Assembly (NCBI GenBank): GCA_964622465.1
Contig: CAZUQH010000006.1
Coordinates: 1-39,294, forward strand
DNA from: CAZUQH01 sp964622465
GTDB lineage: Bacteria > CG03 > CAZUQH01
DNA: 39,294 nucleotides
Direction: 5' to 3'
In this document: positions 32,602 through 39,294 of the stretch, one piece after another
Numbering within the stretch: position 1 is the stretch's first letter
Layout: every line of letters begins with the position of its first letter
Notes under the pieces: generated by a model
Databases searched by the model: none
What the model was told of the DNA's origin: nothing
The model's input: only the letters and a program-made list of their open reading frames with translations
Translations under genes and position numbers: made by a program

Positions 32602-33677
32602 TGGATATAAATGAGATGCGTCACAAAATCGATAAGATAGATACTGAATTGCTGAAACTCTTGAATGAACGTTTGCATCTTTCTGTGAGTATAGGCCGCC
32701 ATAAATCTACGCATGGCAAGAGCGTTTTTTTGCCGGAGCGTGAGAGCACGATAATCCGGCGGCTGGAACGGCTTAACAAAGGTCCGTTACCCAGAGAAGC
32801 GCTTATGGATATATTCCGGGAGATATTAAATGTCTCTAGGAATCTTCAGAAGCGTATCAAAGTCGCATATTTAGGGCCACCCGCAACTTTCACGCATTCC
32901 GCAGCAATTGTGAAATTCGGGCGTCGCGCCGAATTGGTACCGGAGCCATCTATTACAGATGTCTTTCGCGAAGTGGAAAAGACGCTTGCCGACTATGGAG
33001 TCGTCCCTGTTGAAAATTCTGCGGAAGGAATGGTTACGCACACGCTGGACATGCTTATGGATTCGGATTTGAAGATTTGCGCAGAAATAATACTTAAAGT
33101 ATCACATTGTTTATTGTCCAGGTCGTCGACAGTAACCAAAATAAAGAAATTATATGCAAATTCGCAAGCGTACGCACAGTGCCGTGAGTGGGTTTCAAGT
33201 CACCTTCCAAACGTGCCTGTTATAGAAGTTGCGTCCACGAGTGAATCAGCCAGGAGAGCGCAACTTGAAACTGGTGCGGCTGCGATTGCCTCACGTGAAG
33301 CCGCGACAACTTATGATTTGAACGTTCTTGCGCAGGGGATTGAAGATACAAGGGATAATATAACAAGGTTCCTTGTAATAGGACGTCAATCACCAGCTGC
33401 CAGCGGGGATGACAAAACATCAATCCTTTTTTCCATCAAAGACAGGGTTGGCGCGCTATATGACATGTTGAAACCATTCAGGAAACATAATGTCAACCTT
33501 ACTAAAATCGAATCCCGCCCGACTGGCCATAAAGTGTGGGAATACGTATTTTTTGTAGATTTTATCGGGCACCAGAATGACCAGAAAATTCGGATTGCGC
33601 TCAAGGAACTTCAGTCTCAATGCGAATTTGTGAAAATCCTGGGGTCTTATCCGCGAGAGAAGTATAAGCATGGGTAA
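32598..33677 (+). CDS. pheA: Bifunctional chorismate mutase/prephenate dehydratase with ACT domain
   Basis: 359-residue P-protein. An AroQ-type chorismate mutase helix domain covers about 1-88 (MRHKIDKIDTELLKLLNERL). The dehydratase domain spans about 93-270 with VAYLGPPATFTHSAA, PVENSAEGMVTHTLD and the TRFLVIG region at its end. A C-terminal ACT domain (about 275-359; ILFSIKDRVGALYDML, and LTKIESRP) should bind phenylalanine for feedback inhibition. The first of five aromatic-pathway genes (pheA-hisC-aroF-tyrA-aroA) with overlapping ends. Confidence 0.95.
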   Translation: MMDINEMRHKIDKIDTELLKLLNERLHLSVSIGRHKSTHGKSVFLPERESTIIRRLERLNKGPLPREALMDIFREILNVSRNLQKRIKVAYLGPPATFTHSAAIVKFGRRAELVPEPSITDVFREVEKTLADYGVVPVENSAEGMVTHTLDMLMDSDLKICAEIILKVSHCLLSRSSTVTKIKKLYANSQAYAQCREWVSSHLPNVPVIEVASTSESARRAQLETGAAAIASREAATTYDLNVLAQGIEDTRDNITRFLVIGRQSPAASGDDKTSILFSIKDRVGALYDMLKPFRKHNVNLTKIESRPTGHKVWEYVFFVDFIGHQNDQKIRIALKELQSQCEFVKILGSYPREKYKHG

Positions 33678-34770
33678 AACTATTTATCAGATGGCGCGCA
33701 AGGAAGTCAGGGGTTTCAAGCCGTATCAGGCAGGGAAACCTATCGACGAACTTAAACGGCAGCGGCATCTTTCGGACGTAATAAAACTTGCGTCAAACGA
33801 GAATGCGTTTGGACCGTCACCGCTCGCTCTCAAAAGTGCGCAAAAAATTCTAAGGCAAATAAACCGCTATCCTGACCCGGGTGGTTATTATCTTTGTAAA
33901 CGCATTGCAAGCCATTGGCGGATTCCTAAAAGTCAGGTTACTCTTGGAAATGGAACAGATGAACTTATAGAACTTGTCGCAAAAGCATTCTTGAACCCGG
34001 AAGATGAAATTGTTATATCGCAGCATGCATTCATTCGTTACCGCATGGCAGGCGAGTTAATGGGGTGCAAAATTAAAGAGGTTCCAATGCGTTCGCTTAC
34101 TCATGACCTGGGTGCATTTGCTAAAGCGATTACGAAACGGACAAAGCTCTGTTTTGTTGCAAATCCGAATAATCCTACCGGCACATATGTCAATGCGCGT
34201 GAGGTTTCGCGTTTTATGAGTTCTATACCAAAAGATATGGTTGTTGTTTTTGATGAAGCATATACAGAGTATGTCACGGCGAAGGATTATCCTAACATGA
34301 TAGAATATTTGCGTCATGGTAAACGTATTGTAATACTGAGAACACTTTCTAAAATTTATGGTCTTGCGGGTTTAAGAATTGGTTATGCACTTGCTCCTTC
34401 TTCAATAGTGGAGATAATAGACCGCATTAGACCTCCATTTAATACTTCTATTGTGGCTCAGGCAGCAGCATGTGCAGCACTTGATGATTATGCGCATATC
34501 AGAAAGTGTAGTAAACTCAACAGGCAAGGAATGAAATACCTGGAAGGCGAGTTTCATAAACTTGGTCTTGAGACAGTTCCGTCACAGTGCAATTTCATAC
34601 TCGTAAAATTTGGTCCACGTGCTGCCAGGATAAATGAAGAGTTGCTTTCTCGCGGGATTATCGTGCGTCCGTTGCCAGATTATGGATTGGATGAATATTT
34701 ACGTATTACGATTGGAAAGCCGGAAGAGAATAGAAGATTGGTGCGTGCACTCAAGGGGGGATACTGTTAG
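33670..34770 (+). CDS. hisC: HisC-family aminotransferase, likely serving Phe/Tyr synthesis
   Basis: 366-residue fold-type I PLP enzyme of the histidinol-phosphate aminotransferase family. LASNENAFGPSP is the N-terminal motif, FVANPNNPTGTYV, VFDEAYTEY and LSKIYGLAGLRIGYA give the cofactor site with the PLP lysine K228. No other histidine gene is present, and the gene sits between prephenate dehydratase and DAHP synthase, so the likely job is transamination of phenylpyruvate and hydroxyphenylpyruvate, though HisC activity could coexist. Starts at ATG 33670, overlapping pheA by 8 nt. Confidence 0.9.
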   Translation: MGKTIYQMARKEVRGFKPYQAGKPIDELKRQRHLSDVIKLASNENAFGPSPLALKSAQKILRQINRYPDPGGYYLCKRIASHWRIPKSQVTLGNGTDELIELVAKAFLNPEDEIVISQHAFIRYRMAGELMGCKIKEVPMRSLTHDLGAFAKAITKRTKLCFVANPNNPTGTYVNAREVSRFMSSIPKDMVVVFDEAYTEYVTAKDYPNMIEYLRHGKRIVILRTLSKIYGLAGLRIGYALAPSSIVEIIDRIRPPFNTSIVAQAAACAALDDYAHIRKCSKLNRQGMKYLEGEFHKLGLETVPSQCNFILVKFGPRAARINEELLSRGIIVRPLPDYGLDEYLRITIGKPEENRRLVRALKGGYC

Positions 34771-34779
34771 GGGGATACT

Positions 34780-35793
34780 ATGATACTTACGCTTAAACTG
34801 GATGTGACAGAAAAACAGATACAGGAGACGATAACAAAAATAGAGGAACTTGGCTTCAAGGCGCATACATCCAGAGGTGCGCAGCGCGTTACGCTTGGCG
34901 TAATAGGACAGAACGCAGCCAGCTATAGAGAGGTGTTTGAAGGTTACGACTGGATAGAGTCAATTACGCTGATTTCAAAGCCGTATAAACTTGCGAGCAG
35001 AGAATGGAAAAAATCAGACACGGTAGTTTCTGTGGACGGACTGGAAATTGGCGCTAAAAGAATAGTCGTAGTTGCTGGTCCCTGCGCGGTTGAGAATTCC
35101 GAAATACTGCTTCAGATAGCAAAAGCCGTAAAAAAAGCAGGTGCAACTATACTGCGTGGCGGTGCATTCAAACCGAGGACTTCGCCGTACAGTTTTCAGG
35201 GACTTGGAGAAGATGGCTTAAAGATGCTTGCTGATGCGCGTTCTGAGACGGGTTTGAAGATTGTTACTGAGGCGATGAGTCCGTCGCAGGTAGAGCTTGT
35301 ATCACGTTACGCGGATATGCTCCAGATTGGTGCCAGAAACATGCAAAACTATGACTTATTAAAAGAAGTTGGCCAGGCGGAAAAACCAGTACTTCTGAAG
35401 CGCGGTATGTCAGCAACAGTAGAAGAATTACTCATGTCAGCTGAGTATATTCTTTCCCAAGGCAACAAAAACGTGGTCCTTTGCGAAAGAGGTATTCGCA
35501 CGTTCGAGACGTCAACAAGGTTTACGCTTGACCTGAACGCAATACCAGTTATAAAGAGACAAAGTCATCTGCCGGTTATCGTTGACCCATCACATGGTAC
35601 GGGAGTAAGAAGTCTTGTGCCGGTTATGGCTGGCGCGGCGGTTGCAGCAGGTGCAGATGGACTGCTGATAGAAGTGCATACTGAACCGAATCGCGCGCTT
35701 TCCGATGGCAAACAATCAATCTATCCAGAGACGCTGAAAGAAACAATAGAGAGAATCAGAGCGATTGCAGAATGCCTCGGTCGCGAAGTTTAG
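34780..35793 (+). CDS. aroF: DAHP synthase (3-deoxy-7-phosphoheptulonate synthase), AroF type I-beta with regulatory N-domain
   Basis: 337 residues. A ferredoxin-like/ACT-type regulatory domain occupies about 1-70 and the TIM barrel about 85-337. VVVAGPCAVENSE, RGGAFKPRTSPYSFQGLG, IGARNMQN, VLLKRGMSAT, ERGIRTFET and DPSHGTG mark the metal, PEP and E4P sites. This layout is like the Thermotoga enzyme, which is inhibited by tyrosine. ATG 34780 follows the ribosome site GGGGGA; that 10-bp segment (GGGGGATACT) is duplicated 14 bp upstream. Confidence 0.95.
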   Translation: MILTLKLDVTEKQIQETITKIEELGFKAHTSRGAQRVTLGVIGQNAASYREVFEGYDWIESITLISKPYKLASREWKKSDTVVSVDGLEIGAKRIVVVAGPCAVENSEILLQIAKAVKKAGATILRGGAFKPRTSPYSFQGLGEDGLKMLADARSETGLKIVTEAMSPSQVELVSRYADMLQIGARNMQNYDLLKEVGQAEKPVLLKRGMSATVEELLMSAEYILSQGNKNVVLCERGIRTFETSTRFTLDLNAIPVIKRQSHLPVIVDPSHGTGVRSLVPVMAGAAVAAGADGLLIEVHTEPNRALSDGKQSIYPETLKETIERIRAIAECLGREV

Positions 35794-36692
35794 TGGCTCC
35801 TTCCATGTTTGAATGCGTTTCCATTATTGGCGTTGGTCTTATTGGCGGGTCTATTGGTATGTCAATCAGGAAGCGTGGATTAGCACGAAAGGTGATTGGC
35901 ATAGGGCGGCATCCCGAAAAGCTCAAGCTTGCACAGCGTCTGGGCGCAATAGATTCATGGACAGTTGATATTTCTAAGGGGCTCAAAAATTCTGACCTTG
36001 TCCTGTTGTGTATTCCTCCTTCCCCGTTGCCCGGGATAGTCAAGCAGGTTTCAATTGTTGTAAAGCCAGGAACGATTGTAACGGACGTGACCGGAGTAAA
36101 GGTTAAGCCGCTATGCGAGTGTGAGAAAATACTTTCTTCACGGAATATTCTGTTTGTTGGGTCTCATCCGCTCGCCGGGTCAGAGAAAAGTGGCGTGAAG
36201 TACGCAAGCCAGGACCTTTTTGAGGGACATAACGTCCTTCTGGTGCAGAACTCGCGGACTAACAAGATGGCGCTTAACAAAGTGAAAAAATTGTGGGACT
36301 CGGTTGGAGCCAGCGTTAGTATCACCACGCCTCAGGAGCACGACCGCCAGATAGCGCTTTTCAGTCAGCTTCCACATCTGTTTGCGGCGCTACTTATGTC
36401 CAAGGTTTCCGAAGACATAACAAAAAATCCTCAACACAGGTCTTTTTTAACACCATCGTTAAAGGATATGACCAGGATAGCAGCTTCTGATCCAGAATTG
36501 TGGGCTGAATTATTTAATGCTAATTCAATAGAACTTGTCAGAGTTTTGAAATCTACGATAGACGAGTTAAACGGTTGGATGGAAGATATCGGCCGTGGAA
36601 AAGTTGCAAATTTGAAAAGAAAGTTTAAAAGAGCGAGTGAATTCAGACGTAAGTTAGAGGAAATAGCCTGTTGTCCGACGTTGAGAAAATAA
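35793..36692 (+). CDS. tyrA: Prephenate dehydrogenase
   Basis: About 299-residue TyrA with a Rossmann domain (VSIIGVGLIGGSIGM) and a helical C-domain. GSHPLAGSEKSG and the later QLPHLFAALL block are the substrate-binding signatures. It oxidatively decarboxylates prephenate to 4-hydroxyphenylpyruvate. The start is uncertain: GTG 35793 shares a base with the aroF TAG stop, as at two other junctions in this window; ATG 35805 would begin just before the Rossmann strand, and ATG 35772 overlaps aroF by 22 nt. No ACT domain is present. Confidence 0.92.
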   Translation: MAPSMFECVSIIGVGLIGGSIGMSIRKRGLARKVIGIGRHPEKLKLAQRLGAIDSWTVDISKGLKNSDLVLLCIPPSPLPGIVKQVSIVVKPGTIVTDVTGVKVKPLCECEKILSSRNILFVGSHPLAGSEKSGVKYASQDLFEGHNVLLVQNSRTNKMALNKVKKLWDSVGASVSITTPQEHDRQIALFSQLPHLFAALLMSKVSEDITKNPQHRSFLTPSLKDMTRIAASDPELWAELFNANSIELVRVLKSTIDELNGWMEDIGRGKVANLKRKFKRASEFRRKLEEIACCPTLRK

Positions 36693-37969
36693 CCGGAAAG
36701 TGCGCCTTGCGTGGAGAAGTACTCCTTCCTGGCGACAAATCAATTTCCCACCGTGCCGCAATTCTTTTGTGTCTCTCAGATGGACAGGCAAAGGTGCGCA
36801 ATTTTTCTCAGTCAGAAGATGTGTGGTCTACTGTAGCAGTTTTACAAGCACTCGGTGGACAATTTGAGCGTGCTGGTAATGGGATAATTGTCCGAGGATT
36901 TGGCGCGCGTGGCCCTGTCCAGCCAAACGCTCCTCTGGATGCACAAAATTCTGGTACCACAATGCGTCTCGTCGCCGGTGTTCTTGCCGGCTGGCCCATA
37001 AAGACGCGTCTTATCGGAGACGAGTCGCTCCAGCAGAGACCAATGAAAAGGATTATAGAGCCGCTTTCTTCTATGGGCGCAGTTATTTCTGGTACCCAGA
37101 AAGGGACTGCACCGCTGGAAATTCAAGGTGGTAATCTTAGTGCTATTGAGTGGCAATTGCCGGTTGCGAGTGCGCAGGTAAAGTCATGTATTATGCTCGC
37201 AGGACTGCGCGCTCGTGGCCGTACCATAGTCACAGAATCACCTGTCTCACGTGACCATACAGAACGGATGATGAAATATCTTGGCATAAATCTGGATGAA
37301 AAATATAATGATAACCGTCATACGGTTGCACTTGAAGGGTTCCAACGGTTACAACCGCATGACATTTCTGTGCCGGGTGATTTTTCAAGTGCTGCTTTTC
37401 TGATTTCCTGCGCATTATTGTGTGAGGGGTCTTTAATCAAAATAAAGAACGTCGGGGTCAATCCTACGAGAACAGGTTTTTTCAAGATATTGAAGAGTAT
37501 GGGAGCACGGGTTGAACTGGAGAATAAGCGTGAAGTTTGTGGCGAGCCAGTTAGCGATATTGTCGCCAGATATTCAAAGTTAAAAGCAATAACCGTAGGT
37601 CGAGAGCAAATACCATCTCTTATAGATGAAATTCCAGCACTCGCGGTATTGGCTACGCAGGCAATTGGCACAACGCGGATTACCGGGGCAGGGGAGTTGC
37701 GCGTAAAAGAGAGTGACCGGCTTAAAACAATCACCGTGGAATTAACGAAGATGGGCGCAAAGATAGAAGAATTACAAGACGGGCTGGTAATAGAAGGGCC
37801 AGTTTCCCTGAAAGGGGCGACCGTAAGTTCACAGAGTGACCATCGCATCGCAATGGCTCTCGCTGTTGCAGGTCTTATTGCAGATGGAGAGACAATAATA
37901 GAAAAACCGGAATGCGTATCGATATCTTTTCCTAACTTCTTTGATACCTTGTCTTTCTTTAAAAAGTAA
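36671..37969 (+). CDS. aroA: 3-phosphoshikimate 1-carboxyvinyltransferase (EPSP synthase)
   Basis: 432-residue EPSP synthase. LPGDKSISHRAAIL at the N-terminus, LDAQNSGTTMRLVAGVLAG, SAQVKSCIMLAGL, the DEIPALAVLA loop, GELRVKESDRL and SDHRIAMALAVAG are diagnostic. Begins at TTG 36671, inside the last 22 nt of tyrA; no ATG or GTG is available nearby in frame. It joins phosphoshikimate and PEP en route to chorismate. The glyphosate-binding region (QNSGTTMR) reads as the typical bacterial form. Confidence 0.95.
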   Translation: MSDVEKITGKCALRGEVLLPGDKSISHRAAILLCLSDGQAKVRNFSQSEDVWSTVAVLQALGGQFERAGNGIIVRGFGARGPVQPNAPLDAQNSGTTMRLVAGVLAGWPIKTRLIGDESLQQRPMKRIIEPLSSMGAVISGTQKGTAPLEIQGGNLSAIEWQLPVASAQVKSCIMLAGLRARGRTIVTESPVSRDHTERMMKYLGINLDEKYNDNRHTVALEGFQRLQPHDISVPGDFSSAAFLISCALLCEGSLIKIKNVGVNPTRTGFFKILKSMGARVELENKREVCGEPVSDIVARYSKLKAITVGREQIPSLIDEIPALAVLATQAIGTTRITGAGELRVKESDRLKTITVELTKMGAKIEELQDGLVIEGPVSLKGATVSSQSDHRIAMALAVAGLIADGETIIEKPECVSISFPNFFDTLSFFKK

Positions 37970-38010
37970 ACAGATTGCTAATCTCCGGGCAGATAAATCA
38001 TATCTTATCT

Positions 38011-38685
38011 ATGCAGGAATACCAGAATAACATAATTACTATTGATGGGCCGGCAGGCGCTGGCAAGACGAGCGTTGCGCGTGAGGTTGCGCACCGTCTT
38101 GGGTGGAATTATTTAGATACCGGTGCTTTGTATCGCGCAATTACTTATCGTGCGCTAAAAGATAAAATTAACCTTGACGACAAACGCCGTCTTGTATCGA
38201 TAGCGCGCTCTATAAAGTTTGACGTCAGAACAGTCAAAAGTAACCTGCGAATATTGGTGAATAGCGAAGATATAACCGAAAAGATAAGGTCTCCGCGGGT
38301 AACTGAGAATGCCAGTATTGTCGCGGCAGTTGATGGTGTCAGAAAAATTCTCAGAAGTACGCAGCGCCAGTTGGCCGGAGGCGGTCGTATGGTAGTTGAA
38401 GGACGGGATATAGGGACAATGGTTTTTCCACGCGTGAAGTTTAAATTTTACTTAGATGCCAGTATAACGGAACGCGCAAAGAGACGCTGGAAGGATTTGA
38501 AGGCATCTGGCAGAGAGGTGGATATAGAGGAAATAAAACAGGCAATCGCAAAGCGTGACGAAAGAGATACAAAACGCGGATTATGTCCCCTGAGGGTGCC
38601 AGAGAATGCTTATGTAATTGATTCTACTCTGCTTTCACAGGCACAGGTTGTAGATATAATTGTTAGTAGGGTAGAAAATGGTTAG
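38011..38685 (+). CDS. cmk: Cytidylate kinase
   Basis: 224-residue (d)CMP kinase. P-loop GPAGAGKT (13-20), LDTGALYRAITY (substrate), and VEGRDIGTMVFP with the later KFYLDAS and RDERDTKRG segments are family signatures. ATG 38011 gives the normal N-terminus; TTG 37975 would add twelve residues. A clear ribosome site is not visible. Gap to aroA is 41 nt, holding no obvious promoter. Overlaps plsC by 8 nt. Confidence 0.94.
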   Translation: MQEYQNNIITIDGPAGAGKTSVAREVAHRLGWNYLDTGALYRAITYRALKDKINLDDKRRLVSIARSIKFDVRTVKSNLRILVNSEDITEKIRSPRVTENASIVAAVDGVRKILRSTQRQLAGGGRMVVEGRDIGTMVFPRVKFKFYLDASITERAKRRWKDLKASGREVDIEEIKQAIAKRDERDTKRGLCPLRVPENAYVIDSTLLSQAQVVDIIVSRVENG

Positions 38686-39294
38686 GTCGCTGTATCTGGT
38701 TGGATACATTCTTTTCAATGTTTTTTTCCGGCTCCTTGGTTTTCGGGTGGAAGAACTGGAAAATGTACCAAAAAGGGGTGCAGTGATTATTGCCCCGAAT
38801 CACGTTTCTTACTGGGACCCTCCACTCGCCGGTTCTGCATTGCATCGGCCACTCTTTTATATGGCAAAAAAGGAACTTTTTGCAAAGCCGGTTTTGGCTC
38901 AGGTCCTGAAGTCAGTAGGTGCTTTTGAAGTTGCGAGGTCTCGTGCAGACATCGGTGCGTTCAGAAAAGCACTTGACCTCCTCAAAAATGGCAATGCAAT
39001 TCTTATGTTTCCTGAGGGTGCACGTGGACGGCGTTCACACATGAGGCATTCCAGGAGTGGCATCGGCCTCGTTGCTGCCTATTCACAGGCACCTGTAGTT
39101 CCATGTTTTATTTACAACAGCGACCGTATAAGTAAATTTGCAAGGCCCATCGTGCGGTTTGGGAAACCGGTAAAATTTGAGAGGGGCAGTAGTAGGAGTG
39201 GAGGGAAATTCCTTAAATTTGGCAATGAAATTTTGGATATGATTAAAGAGATGGATTGCGAAGGTATGTATACTCTCGGGAGTTTTGGTAAGAG
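38678..39294 (+). CDS. plsC: 1-acyl-sn-glycerol-3-phosphate acyltransferase (3' end cut by window)
   Basis: The frame begins at ATG 38678 inside the end of cmk and stays open to the window end, giving 205 complete codons. Residues near 45 read APNHVSYWDPP, the HX4D catalytic motif; FPEGARGRR is the glycerol-3-phosphate binding motif. An N-terminal hydrophobic segment (about 5-22) suggests a membrane anchor. It converts lysophosphatidate to phosphatidate. The stop is outside the window, but most of the protein is present for this family (about 200-240 residues). Confidence 0.93.
   Translation, partial: MVRSLYLVGYILFNVFFRLLGFRVEELENVPKRGAVIIAPNHVSYWDPPLAGSALHRPLFYMAKKELFAKPVLAQVLKSVGAFEVARSRADIGAFRKALDLLKNGNAILMFPEGARGRRSHMRHSRSGIGLVAAYSQAPVVPCFIYNSDRISKFARPIVRFGKPVKFERGSSRSGGKFLKFGNEILDMIKEMDCEGMYTLGSFGK

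Noticed and set aside
37318..37848. 176-codon open frame on the minus strand inside aroA
   Set aside because: It is antisense to a well-conserved EPSP synthase and shows no recognisable protein features.

Overview
The window is about 39.3 kb of densely packed bacterial chromosome with moderate GC content (by eye). It holds 41 protein-coding genes, 40 on the + strand. Neighbouring genes mostly overlap by 1-40 nt (ATGA, TAATG and TAGTG junctions), so transcription is probably in a few long operons. I see no rRNA, tRNA, CRISPR array or classical insertion sequence, and no gene-free stretch longer than about 150 bases. The gene set suggests an uncultured anaerobic bacterium: acetate kinase, a ferredoxin-domain EtfA next to an acyl-CoA dehydrogenase, and an undecaprenyl-phosphate sugar transferase. 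Candidate phyla such as Omnitrophota would fit, but this is a low-confidence guess from gene content and order.

Layout: (1) 1-5.5 kb, surface polysaccharide genes: TPR protein (cut by the window start), WecA-type transferase, FAD protein, sugar-nucleotide epimerase, GT4 glycosyltransferase. (2) 5.4-5.8 kb, a GIY-YIG nuclease gene lying exactly between the two arms of a palindromic repeat. (3) 5.8-10.3 kb, LeuCD-type hydratase, isocitrate dehydrogenase, ndk, ackA. (4) 10.4-15.7 kb, rpmF-plsX-fabH-fabG-acpP-fabF-rnc (fabD is absent). (5) 15.7-18.9 kb, acyl-CoA dehydrogenase, EtfB and ferredoxin-EtfA. (6) 18.9-24.7 kb, smc, WecG-type glycosyltransferase, metallophosphoesterase, Ser/Thr kinase-like protein. 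(7) 24.7-28.7 kb, LysM protein, DJ-1/PfpI protein, a minus-strand alpha/beta hydrolase and a divergent tRNA nucleotidyltransferase. (8) 28.7-29.7 kb, an AT-rich AbiEii-type toxin-antitoxin-like pair. (9) 29.7-39.3 kb, site-2 protease, trpS, scpA, scpB, pheA, hisC, aroF, tyrA, aroA, cmk, plsC (cut by the window end).

The most interesting structure is a dispersed palindromic element seen at five places (about 5.4, 7.05, 13.6, 15.7 and 27.4 kb). Its ends read GTCAT...ATGAC, its arms vary, and its centre resembles ATTnnTGnTAC. One copy carries the GIY-YIG gene as cargo. Another is inserted in frame inside the tRNA nucleotidyltransferase between its two catalytic motifs. Two more supply the C-terminus or stop codon of host genes. 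The cargo-free centre looks like a deletion remnant of the cargo-bearing copy, which suggests an autonomous/non-autonomous pair driven by a GIY-YIG nuclease. That mechanism is inference; the sequence relationships are visible directly.
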